Shown here: piece by piece, positions 52,492 to 60,795 of the stretch | How positions within the stretch are numbered: the first letter of the stretch is position 1 | Layout: every line of letters starts with the position of its first letter | Origin: Candidatus Nitrotoga sp. 1052 | Lineage (GTDB): Bacteria; Pseudomonadota; Gammaproteobacteria; Burkholderiales; Gallionellaceae | Reading direction: 5' to 3' | Length of the DNA: 64,000 bases | Assembly (NCBI RefSeq): GCF_927312905.1 | Contig: NZ_CAKMHQ010000031.1 | Location: 39,651-103,650, forward strand | Position numbers and translations under genes: made by a program | The notes under the pieces: model-generated | Told to the model about the DNA's origin: nothing | The model's input: the letters and a program-made list of their open reading frames with translations, nothing else | Database searches by the model: none

Positions 52492-54204
52492 ATGTTGCAA
52501 TTTGCGCTAGAGCGAAAATGGACCAATATAATGGTGGGCACTGCCAAGTTCTCTAAAAACAATAACACCCTAACAGTACTTTTTCTGAGCGCATTGGCAA
52601 TTGGGATCGCGCTGCGTTTATATCAATTTACGGGCCAGATCCTGATTGACGACGAATGGCACGCAGTATATCAATTGATCGAACAGCATCGACCGATGGA
52701 AATCTTTTTATCCTTCGGTGTGTACGATTACTGCATTCCGTTGACCTTGCTCTACTGGCTGGAAACGTCGTGGTTCGGTTTGAGCGAATTCGGCATGCGC
52801 TGGCCGATGCTATTGTGCGGGAGCGCGGCCCTGATTTTATTCCCCCTCTATATCTGGGGTGCTTTGGGCGCACGCTATGCAATACTATTTGCATTTCTAT
52901 TGGCGATTTCCCCTGTACTTGTGCTTTATAGTAGGATTGCGCGCCCCTATGCGCTTACCGTCCTTCTGGTTTACCTTGCTCACTATGCCTTCGATCGCTA
53001 TTGCAATAGCTCAGCGCGTCGGCCATTGACCGGCGCTTTGTACGGAACATCCGCTATTCTTGCCACCTGGATGCACTTAGTTGCCGGCCCTATGGTGGTC
53101 GCGCCTCTTCTTTATCAATGCGGTTCGCTATTTCTTAACACACCTGCCGACCGAAATGTTCGGATTCGTTTGCTGCTGCAACTGGGCTTACCAACGGTGT
53201 TGGGCATGGCATTGCTGGTTGGCCCACCCCTCATGGCAAATGTGTCGGCGATCGCCGGCAAGAGCGGTGTAGACAGTCCGAGCCTGCAAACCGTTGTCGG
53301 TGCCTTGCACTGGTGGGCGGGAAGCGGTTCCACTGCGGTTGTCGTACTAACTGTTTTGCTTGCGGCGTTCGGATTTCCCACGTTGTGGCGTCGGCTACCG
53401 CTTGTACGCACAATTGCCTTCGGCCTGTTGTTGACGCTGCTGACATTGTTGTTGATGCGTCCGGCCTGGATTCAAAATCCGATTACCTTCGGTCGGTATT
53501 TGTTGCCTGTGATACCGCTTTTATTGTTATCGGTTGCCGCCGGGACAGTTCGGCTAGCAGATTTTGCTAACCACGCGTCGTTAGTGATATCAAGGTTCTT
53601 AATTTCAGCAATACTTGCGTTTCCGGTATTGTCAATGGCAGCACAATCGCCTCTTCGAGAAATTTTCTTTTATCCGAATTCTAATATCGCAAATCCTTTT
53701 TTCTATTTTGATTTTAGGCCTGAGCATAATCCGCTGCCAAAACAATTCGATCGCTATGCTCCGTTGTCTTCATTTTGGTCCCAATTGCGTGTGCTCGAAC
53801 CCGGCAGCATACGAATTGCTGCTGCGCCTTTTTATTTTGAAAGCTATAGTTGGGATGCGCCGCGTTGGGAACGGATAAGCAGACAACATATCGTACCCGC
53901 TTATCTTTCAGGACTTTGCGTCGTACCACATTTGAGTGAATTACCTCACGACGTGCGTTTCAAATTTCATAATGTTGTTTTTGTTTCTGATGATGCCGAT
54001 CTTGCTCTAAAAAAAATAGATATGATTACCTTTAGAAAGCCGTTTATGGTTACCAAAGACAACGGCACAAAAATCATTATCGGTGACGACACTCGTCAAT
54101 GTGAAAGCGCGTTGCGTAACCGTTTCGGACTGCCAATATACGAAGACGAAAAACTTGTGGTTTTCGCAGCCTACAATCATATAGATCAGAATAATGATAA
54201 ATAA
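52492..54204 (+). CDS. GT-C-type membrane glycosyltransferase
   Basis: The 570-aa polytopic inner-membrane protein resembles ArnT/PMT-type (GT39/GT83) enzymes, which use polyprenyl-phosphate sugars. The first helix (about 22-42) is followed by LIDDEWHAVYQLI with the acidic DDE of the first periplasmic loop, then LYSRIARPYALTVLLVYLAH and about ten helices to residue 395. A soluble C-terminal domain follows (about 400-570). ATG at 52492 follows AGGTTAAA; an ATG at 52474 is an alternative that adds six residues. It heads four overlapping genes whose later members can make and flip the lipid-linked sugar donor. Acceptor and sugar are unknown. Confidence 0.78.
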   Translation: MLQFALERKWTNIMVGTAKFSKNNNTLTVLFLSALAIGIALRLYQFTGQILIDDEWHAVYQLIEQHRPMEIFLSFGVYDYCIPLTLLYWLETSWFGLSEFGMRWPMLLCGSAALILFPLYIWGALGARYAILFAFLLAISPVLVLYSRIARPYALTVLLVYLAHYAFDRYCNSSARRPLTGALYGTSAILATWMHLVAGPMVVAPLLYQCGSLFLNTPADRNVRIRLLLQLGLPTVLGMALLVGPPLMANVSAIAGKSGVDSPSLQTVVGALHWWAGSGSTAVVVLTVLLAAFGFPTLWRRLPLVRTIAFGLLLTLLTLLLMRPAWIQNPITFGRYLLPVIPLLLLSVAAGTVRLADFANHASLVISRFLISAILAFPVLSMAAQSPLREIFFYPNSNIANPFFYFDFRPEHNPLPKQFDRYAPLSSFWSQLRVLEPGSIRIAAAPFYFESYSWDAPRWERISRQHIVPAYLSGLCVVPHLSELPHDVRFKFHNVVFVSDDADLALKKIDMITFRKPFMVTKDNGTKIIIGDDTRQCESALRNRFGLPIYEDEKLVVFAAYNHIDQNNDK

Positions 54205-54940
54205 TAAGACAGTGATGGTAGTTATGCCCGCGTTTCGCGCTGCAAAAACGCTTGAAGAAACTTGGCGTAATCTGCCGCATGATATCGTCGACAATGTTCT
54301 CGTAGTTGATGATGCCAGCGACGACGGTACCGTTACAGTGGCGAAAGCGCTGGGCATCCCATTGAAATTGCACTCATCCAACCGGGGATACGGAGCCAAT
54401 CAAAAAACCTGTTATACAGCCGCTCTTGAGCAACGAGCAGACATTGTAGTAATGTTACACCCCGACTATCAATACGAACCTCGCTTAGTGACTGCCATGG
54501 CGGCGATGATCGAATCTGGAGTATACGATTTGGTGCTTGGTTCACGTATTCTGGGCGGCGGGGCGCTAAAAGGCGGTATGCCGCTTTGGAAATACATAGC
54601 TAACCGTGTTCTCACGGCATTTGAGAACTTACTGCTTGGCGCGAAGCTGTCCGAATACCATACTGGCTATCGTGCATATTCGCACGCACTGTTGCAGTCC
54701 TTGCCATGGCAGCAGAATTCTGACGATTTTGTTTTCGACAATGAACTGTTGGCTCAGGCTCTTTTGGCGGGATTTCGTGTGGGTGAAATCTCTGTTCCTA
54801 CCAAGTATTTCGCCGACGCCAGCTCAATCAATTTCCGCCTTTCTGTGCGCTATGGTTTCGCTGTGCTCGGGACATCCGTTCTTGGATTTTTAGCACGCTT
54901 TGGTATTTATCGTCACGTTTTATTTCGCAAGCTGGACTAA
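54194..54940 (+). CDS. GT2 polyprenyl-phosphate sugar synthase
   Basis: The 248-aa family 2 glycosyltransferase is of the dolichol-phosphate-mannose/glucose synthase type. It shows VVMPAFRAAKTLEET, VLVVDDASDDGT, NRGYGANQKTCYTAAL, the HPDYQY metal-binding region in place of the common DADLQ, LGSRILGGGALKGGMP, YHTGYRAYS and the late VPTKYFADASSINF. Members transfer a sugar from a nucleotide donor to a polyprenyl phosphate at the inner face of the membrane. It overlaps the upstream GT-C gene by 11 bp. Confidence 0.88.
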   Translation: MINNKTVMVVMPAFRAAKTLEETWRNLPHDIVDNVLVVDDASDDGTVTVAKALGIPLKLHSSNRGYGANQKTCYTAALEQRADIVVMLHPDYQYEPRLVTAMAAMIESGVYDLVLGSRILGGGALKGGMPLWKYIANRVLTAFENLLLGAKLSEYHTGYRAYSHALLQSLPWQQNSDDFVFDNELLAQALLAGFRVGEISVPTKYFADASSINFRLSVRYGFAVLGTSVLGFLARFGIYRHVLFRKLD

Positions 54941-54965
54941 AGCGGCATCTAAATCAGATACTCCT

Positions 54966-55373
54966 TTGAGCAAATATAGGGTGACAATTTTCTCTGGCAA
55001 GATACCTTTGTGGGCGTATGGTTTTTGTTTGCATGTAATTGCAGGACTCATTGCTACCTCCGCTCATTACACAGTAATGTTTATTTTGATCCATGCCGGA
55101 ATAGCGGGAGTTTTTGCAAGCACGCTCGGTTTCGGTGCTGGAGCCGCAGTCCGTTTTCTTCTATCTTATTTTCACGTTTTCTCACCGACATCGGGTGTCA
55201 GGAAAGTGATGTTTCGTTTTGTTTTTGCATTGTTTATTCAGATGGTGGCAAACAGTCTACTGCTTAGCAGCTTGATGGCCGCTGGTTTGACGGTATGGAA
55301 GGCGCAAATTATAACTACGGTGTCCTTAACAATTTTCACTTATATCGGAGGAAAATTGTGGATTTTTCGGTAA
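54966..55373 (+). CDS. GtrA-family membrane protein
   Basis: This roughly 135-aa protein has four membrane helices: FCLHVIAGLIATSAHYTVMF, GVFASTLGFGAGAAVRFLLS, FVFALFIQMVANSLLLSSLM, and the final ITTVSLTIFTYIGGKLWIFR. The pattern and the W-I-F-R end match GtrA, a small protein thought to flip polyprenyl-linked sugars in O-antigen glucosylation and arabinan pathways. The start is uncertain: TTG at 54966 is chosen because it leaves a family-like N-terminus, but TTG at 54900 and GTG at 54981 are also in frame and none has a clear ribosome site. It lies between a GT2 donor synthase and a GT-C-like protein, the expected context. Confidence 0.75.
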   Translation: MSKYRVTIFSGKIPLWAYGFCLHVIAGLIATSAHYTVMFILIHAGIAGVFASTLGFGAGAAVRFLLSYFHVFSPTSGVRKVMFRFVFALFIQMVANSLLLSSLMAAGLTVWKAQIITTVSLTIFTYIGGKLWIFR

Positions 55374-57064
55374 GTACCGGTCAGCGCTGTCTCGATTTAC
55401 AAGATGTCGCGCTTAAGTATAGATTCTTGACGAATGACCGACATTATCTGGCACTATTAATCGCGTTTCAATTGCTTATGATTGCGGTTATCCAGCCTTA
55501 CGGCAATTTTCCACTGAATGACGATTGGGCCTATGCCCATAGTGCCATCTGGTTCAACACGGAACATCGCATTCGACTATCGAACTGGATAGCGATGAAT
55601 CTATTGCCACAAACTGTCGCTGGTGGGTTGGTCACTGCGGCGGTTGGCTTTTCTTTCGATGCCCTTCGACATCTGACCCAGATCGTGGCGCTGCTTGCAA
55701 GTATTACTGCCTTCTATTTCTTCAGAAGTACTTCGCTGGCTGCTGCGCAAGCTTTTGTGGCTACGCTCGTGTTGATTGCAATGCCAAGCTGGCCGATTCT
55801 TGCAAACTCGTTTATGACAGATTTGTATTGCCTAGTTTTCGCGCTGTCAGCTGCTACATTGTTTGTTATATTGCTAGAAAAATTTTCTAAAAAAATACTA
55901 GCCTGGGCAATCTTGTTGTCCGTAATTGGAACCTTGCAACGACAGGTTGTTATTGTCATACCGTTCGCATTCATGGTTACGTGGTTTTGGACCCAGCGCG
56001 CACGAACACCACGTGACATTGCATTTGTGCTCGCTCCTTTCGTCATTGTGCTTGCTGCAGAAATTTTGTATCAAATATATTTAAAAAATGGACCTGGAAT
56101 TCCTGATGCGCAACTTAATGCGCATTCTAGAGTGTGGCCTCTTTTAATGAGTGAACTTCGTGGCGAGATCGGTAGAAGAAGCTTTGTCGGTTTAAACGTT
56201 CTTTCGATAGCTGGTTATCTGGGATTGTTTTTGATCGGCTGGATGGCCTGGTGGGGTATGCCTGGCTCGTCACGCCGCGTTCGAATTACTGGCGTTCTGT
56301 TTGCAATCATTGCCGCTGGCGTTGCGCTGGCTTGCAACTGGCTACCTCCTTATCGTCCAAACAATACACTTGATGCGGCCGGAATCGGCCCTTTTACACT
56401 TTACGACGTAATGACGCGCGCTACTCACGAGCTTGATCGGAGCCCGGGAATCGTTTGGCGTGTCGCGGGCATCGCCGCCACATTCGGATTCGTTGCTTTG
56501 TGCATGCTTGTGCTCAAAACGCTGGCTCATCTTTTCAGAGAGAAGCGGAAAGCCGATAGTTGCCGTGTGTTTCTGACAATATTGGTTTGCTCTTACTTGG
56601 TACCATTTGTCATTACTGATTATTTTGATCGATACCTACTTTTTGTACTGCCGTTTCTGATTGCGCTTTGGGCGCGTACTTGGCCGATTCCTGACCGAAA
56701 TACGGTGTACCTTCCACGTATAATTTCGCTAGTTTGGATTTGCTTGGTGATAGGAATAAGCGCTGCCGCGACGCACGATTATTTTGCATGGAACCGAGCG
56801 CGGTGGGATGCAATTCGATATGCCGAAAGCATCGGCGTCACAGTAGATAAGTTGGATGGAGGCTTTGAGTACAACGGATTTTACGGATTTGAAACAAGAG
56901 GACGTGAGGCAATTGCTGGCAAAAGTTGGTGGTGGGTAAAAGATGACAAGTACATTGTTGCATTCTCGCTGGTGCCGGGATACGATGTGGCTGCAACGTT
57001 CACTGTTCGTGCCTGGCTCCCGCGCACACCGACCCACGTTAAACTTCTGCGCCAACAGCATTAG
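55358..57064 (+). CDS. Polytopic membrane protein, GT-C-like
   Basis: The 568-aa inner-membrane protein has about ten to twelve helices and a short C-terminal soluble part. After the first helix comes YGNFPLNDDWAYAHSAIWF, with an acidic DD in the first periplasmic loop as in GT-C glycosyltransferases. A second motif, DRYLLFVLPFLIALWARTWP, lies near the end of the membrane region. The GTG at 55358 has a perfect GGAGG six bases upstream that lies inside the preceding gene; an ATG at 55295 is in frame but unsupported. It overlaps GtrA by 16 bp. I infer a glycosyltransferase partner for the same lipid-linked sugar; no specific family is recognised. Confidence 0.72.
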   Translation: MDFSVSTGQRCLDLQDVALKYRFLTNDRHYLALLIAFQLLMIAVIQPYGNFPLNDDWAYAHSAIWFNTEHRIRLSNWIAMNLLPQTVAGGLVTAAVGFSFDALRHLTQIVALLASITAFYFFRSTSLAAAQAFVATLVLIAMPSWPILANSFMTDLYCLVFALSAATLFVILLEKFSKKILAWAILLSVIGTLQRQVVIVIPFAFMVTWFWTQRARTPRDIAFVLAPFVIVLAAEILYQIYLKNGPGIPDAQLNAHSRVWPLLMSELRGEIGRRSFVGLNVLSIAGYLGLFLIGWMAWWGMPGSSRRVRITGVLFAIIAAGVALACNWLPPYRPNNTLDAAGIGPFTLYDVMTRATHELDRSPGIVWRVAGIAATFGFVALCMLVLKTLAHLFREKRKADSCRVFLTILVCSYLVPFVITDYFDRYLLFVLPFLIALWARTWPIPDRNTVYLPRIISLVWICLVIGISAAATHDYFAWNRARWDAIRYAESIGVTVDKLDGGFEYNGFYGFETRGREAIAGKSWWWVKDDKYIVAFSLVPGYDVAATFTVRAWLPRTPTHVKLLRQQH

Positions 57065-57680
57065 TTGCCTGACTGAGGGCTAAGCGGTCAAGCTTTCGAT
57101 TTGGCTCTAGTGCAAATTTCCGGCCATTTACATTCGTTGCTGTTGAACACGGGGAATTGCGAGACTAAAATTTAATGTGAGACTCCATAAATTTCAACCG
57201 TCACCTGCTTATTGAACACCAGAGTAGAAAGACGCGCTTTGGATCTGTTACAAAATACCTGCTTCTTTGCGGGGACATCAATCCGGCAGTCCTGACAAAA
57301 AGGGGGTGAGCGTGAATTGGCTAACACGATAAAAAGTATACCTTAGGGTTTTCGTAGTGCCAGCTGAGGGACATATCTCAGAAACATGAAATGAATTAGG
57401 TAACGAACGATTGCGCAATTCAATGCAGAGAATTTAGCCATACCGGGGTCGTTTCAAGTGGTGAAGGAGGGTATGAATAAAACTGGTACGCCCGCCAATT
57501 GCAAATTGTCCAGGAACACCCGAACACGTCTGATAAGTGAGGTGCGAGTTCACCCCAGGCAACAAGCAGTTAGCATTCTCACCCCAAATTTGCAATTGGC
57601 GCGCACGCGAGGCTGGGGTGTGGCGCGTGAATGGCCGACCTTGCGTGATTGGGAAGCCATAATCAAAACTCTAAGGAAAG
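57065..57680. other. Non-coding interval before delta-60 array
   Basis: About 600 bases between convergent genes. It contains a 15-bp inverted repeat (57493-57507 with 57587-57601) and, at its right end, a stretch that recurs between the second and third delta-60 copies. An 85-codon + strand frame at 57458-57715 covers both but overlaps the end of the first delta-60 gene and is not called as a gene. Confidence 0.55.
57493..57601. repeat. 15-bp perfect inverted repeat, 79-bp spacer
   Basis: cgccaattgcaaatt at 57493-57507 is exactly complementary to aatttgcaattggcg at 57587-57601. The spacer shows no gene. The length is suggestive of small transposon ends or a recombination site, but no target duplication or partner is visible. 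Confidence 0.45.
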
Positions 57681-60600
57681 TCAAATTGGAGCACACATCA
57701 CCACACCTTCATTGATCCAGCCGCGTATAACGACTTCCTGGATGGCGGCCACATCAATGGAAAAGCGGTGGTTGCTGTCGACGTTGCGGGCAAATCCGTT
57801 GTTATAGGCCCGATAGACCGGCGCTGTCCCGGTCGGACATATACCATTGGTCGGTGGAGTCGAGATAAAATCCAGACTTTCGAAATTCCAGCGCTTCTGC
57901 GTGGCTGGCGTGATGGCCTGAAGCTGCTTAAGGCCATCACACTCAGAGCCTCCTAGTGTATAGAAATGCGAATTGGGGCCGGGGACTTGGCTGCCATAGA
58001 ACCGGCAAACGGGCGTACTGCCGCCCGACTTGAAACTACCTCCGGTGCGAATCCAGCCGGGCCCCGCGCTCCCTCCGTCGATGCCTGCAGCCTCACTGGC
58101 GTCGGCGGTAATGAAATAGTGATCCAGGTTGGTGTTGTAGAACTCAATGACCGGCATACTGACGAGCGCTCCGCTCAGGTTATAGCGAGCCAGAACAGCA
58201 CTCGTCGCATCCTGTCCTGCAACGAGCAAACGAGAATTGGCATCGACCGCCAGCGCGCGGATGTTCCATATGCCGGGTAGCGGGTACGCCCCGTCGAGGC
58301 CAAAACTCGCGTCAAGACTGTTATTCGGAAGGAGGCGATATAGCGCTGCCGCGCTCGTTGTGCGATCGTAGGTGCCCGCTATCACCACACTGGCATCAGG
58401 CAGTGCAGTGATCTTTGCAGTGAGATAACCCAGATTCGCCAGCACATTGTTTGCCCCGAGCAGTAGGCCATTGCTGGAAATCCGAATCACGAGCAGCGAT
58501 CTGTTTGGCGAATAGAGTAGTGCGTCGCTAATGCCAGCCAGCAGGGAGCCATCGCTCAGTGAGAGTAAGGAGAATGGTATTCCGTCAAAGGAGAAAGGAT
58601 CGGTCACAGTATAGGTAAACTGACCGACCATTCCAAACGATGCTACCGGCGACCCATGCGAATCGACCTTGTAGAGACGCAGGTTCCGATTCGTCAGTAC
58701 GGCAAAGACAGCTGAGCCGTCGCCAAGCAAAACCAGATCCGCATGGAACGGATGCTCCCCAGCAGACAACGGAAATTCGATTTTACCGCCTGCGCCAAAA
58801 TTCAGGTCAGGCGTGCCATCCGGCATTGTCTGCTGCAAAATAGCAGTTCCGACTTTCGTTGTGGTTCCGTAAAGCATGCGCCCATCTGGACGAACGGCCA
58901 ACGCAACATCCGTACTGCCTGACGACGGTGCTGCGAGAGCGGGTGCAAATCCGGCATCGAACATTCCGGCAGAGTCAACTCGAAACGCCGTGACGGTGCC
59001 GATCGAGCCAAAAGCTCCGACTCCAGTTCCAGTCACGACCGTTATCGCGCCGCTGGCTTGTTCAGCTGCACGCACTTTGCCGCTATAGAAAGTGTATTGT
59101 CTTGGCGCCGCACGCCCGTTTGTCCCGAATGCAATGTCGGGGGAACCATTTGCCGTCAGGCGTTCAAGCAAATAATCAAAGGTCGCGTTTGCATCTGAAC
59201 TACCTGCAAGCACAACTTTGCCTGAAGTTTCAATCAGTATCGTGTCAATCCTGTCGCTGCTGTAGTATTCGGCGGTGTTCACGACAGCAACAGCGAAGCC
59301 ATCGCCTCGGCCATAGCTAGTCTGAAGACGACCGCTGCCATCGAGGCTTGCGACGGCAGCATCCGCGCCTACACTAAAACAATAGGTAGGGTAAAAGGGG
59401 ATGCATGTCACGGTCCGGGTGGCCGCTGCTGGTATCAATAAGCCGCCTGTGCCATTTGGCAAGATACCTATGGCGGAGAATGCATCATAGCCGGCAAGTG
59501 CAATCGTCGTGCTGCTGGTAAGGACTCCGCTGACATCGAAACGACTGACGTGCACAGTGCTGCCGTGAACGCCGTCGACGGCGTTGACCAATGCGATATT
59601 GCCATCACTCAGCGCTGCCAATTGAAAACCGTAGGAGTAGTAGCCTCTGTCGATCTCAAGTCGACCGGCAGTACCGAAAGATGCATCGGCCAAGCCGCCG
59701 GCAGTGACTCGCCACAATATGGTCTTGTCGTTCCCGCGGTTCCGGCCATTCCCGAGGGTCGGACTCTTGCCCATCAAAAGTAATCCGCCATTAGCGGTGC
59801 GCACCATCGTGTCTGGTTGATCGATGGTGTTGCCCGCGTCGGATCCCGAGACCAAACCACCATTTCCAAAGCCAAGATTGAGCGTGCCGGCGGCTGTCAC
59901 GCGAACCAGCAGATAGGAGGAGCCGCTGCTAGAGTACTCACTTGCCATAACTGTGAACCCACCATCCGGCTCGGCGACAACTGAGTTCATCCTGAAATTC
60001 GGAGGCAGGTCGCTGAGTATCTTTTCGCCGTTCGGTGCATAGGCTGAATCACGCATGCCGGCTGAGTTAAGGCGTGTGAGTCGTAATGCAAATTGTCCCC
60101 CTTGCGAGGCGTCCGAGACGATCAGCAGACCACCATCCGACTGTTGTACGAAGTGCACCGGGTTTAGCCCCACACTGAAGAAACCTTGCGTGCCAAAGCT
60201 GGTGTCAAGAATGCCGGCCGCGGTGAGTCGGGTCAGTGAATAGCCGGTCTCGCCTTGTTCAGTCATCCGTATGGGATTAGATACTTTTATTAGTATGGAA
60301 CCATCGGCACCCTGCTCGAGTTGTTGGATATCGTAATAGTATTCATTTGGCAGATCGAACAAGGCAACGCCATTTTGGCCGAACGTGGCATCAGGGGTGC
60401 CATTCGGAAGTAGTCGGACAACAAAAGCGTGCGATTGTTGCCCCGCCGTCCTACCGGCAAGCAGCAACTTGCCGTCGCGCTGCAGGGCGGACGCGGATGG
60501 CGTATCCTCCGCGCCGGAGGGCACCCCGATGCGCGCGATGCCGCTGCTCCCGAACGAACTGTCGAGCGCCGGCGCTGCGAGCGCTTCAAACGTCGTGGCA

Positions 60601-60683
60601 TGAAACGCGATGAGCGCAAAAAGCATCGCGAATATTTTTTTAGTTGTTACCGTCCTTAATATCTTAAGCAAGTTCGGCATCAT
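57681..60683 (-). CDS. Secreted delta-60-repeat protein, copy 1
   Basis: The 1,000-aa protein has a signal peptide (about 1-36, ending EALAAPALD) and no membrane anchor or sorting tail. The body is a chain of delta-60 repeats, each built round a motif such as LDSSFGSSGIARI, PDATFGQNGVALF, LDTSFGTQGFFSV, LNLGFGNGGLVSG, ADASFGTAGRLEI, PDIAFGTNGRA, PDLNFGAGGKIEF and LDASFGLDGAYPL, plus degenerate units; a beta-propeller-like fold is likely. The last 150 residues are a DUF5648-like domain (EFYNTNLDHYFITADASEA, HFYTLGGSECDGL, YRAYNNGFARNVDSNHRFS) ending in MCAPI. AAGGG precedes a double ATG. Function is unknown; an extracellular or outer-surface binding role is inferred. It is a tandem paralogue of the next gene. 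Confidence 0.85.
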   Translation of the reverse strand: MMPNLLKILRTVTTKKIFAMLFALIAFHATTFEALAAPALDSSFGSSGIARIGVPSGAEDTPSASALQRDGKLLLAGRTAGQQSHAFVVRLLPNGTPDATFGQNGVALFDLPNEYYYDIQQLEQGADGSILIKVSNPIRMTEQGETGYSLTRLTAAGILDTSFGTQGFFSVGLNPVHFVQQSDGGLLIVSDASQGGQFALRLTRLNSAGMRDSAYAPNGEKILSDLPPNFRMNSVVAEPDGGFTVMASEYSSSGSSYLLVRVTAAGTLNLGFGNGGLVSGSDAGNTIDQPDTMVRTANGGLLLMGKSPTLGNGRNRGNDKTILWRVTAGGLADASFGTAGRLEIDRGYYSYGFQLAALSDGNIALVNAVDGVHGSTVHVSRFDVSGVLTSSTTIALAGYDAFSAIGILPNGTGGLLIPAAATRTVTCIPFYPTYCFSVGADAAVASLDGSGRLQTSYGRGDGFAVAVVNTAEYYSSDRIDTILIETSGKVVLAGSSDANATFDYLLERLTANGSPDIAFGTNGRAAPRQYTFYSGKVRAAEQASGAITVVTGTGVGAFGSIGTVTAFRVDSAGMFDAGFAPALAAPSSGSTDVALAVRPDGRMLYGTTTKVGTAILQQTMPDGTPDLNFGAGGKIEFPLSAGEHPFHADLVLLGDGSAVFAVLTNRNLRLYKVDSHGSPVASFGMVGQFTYTVTDPFSFDGIPFSLLSLSDGSLLAGISDALLYSPNRSLLVIRISSNGLLLGANNVLANLGYLTAKITALPDASVVIAGTYDRTTSAAALYRLLPNNSLDASFGLDGAYPLPGIWNIRALAVDANSRLLVAGQDATSAVLARYNLSGALVSMPVIEFYNTNLDHYFITADASEAAGIDGGSAGPGWIRTGGSFKSGGSTPVCRFYGSQVPGPNSHFYTLGGSECDGLKQLQAITPATQKRWNFESLDFISTPPTNGICPTGTAPVYRAYNNGFARNVDSNHRFSIDVAAIQEVVIRGWINEGVVMCAPI

Positions 60684-60795
60684 TTTCCCTTATCAATACG
60701 CACACAGTCATAACCAGAAACGCTCTTTCATCAGGGCGCCGTTCGTTTCTCTTCGCTTACTGGCACCTCACAAACCACTCTAACTTTAGGTCAAG

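Noticed and set aside
57458..57715. 85-codon + strand gene
   Set aside because: It overlaps the end of the first delta-60 gene and its first half has no recognisable pattern. Only the recurring AREWP-x-LRDWEA segment is notable and is reported as a finding instead.
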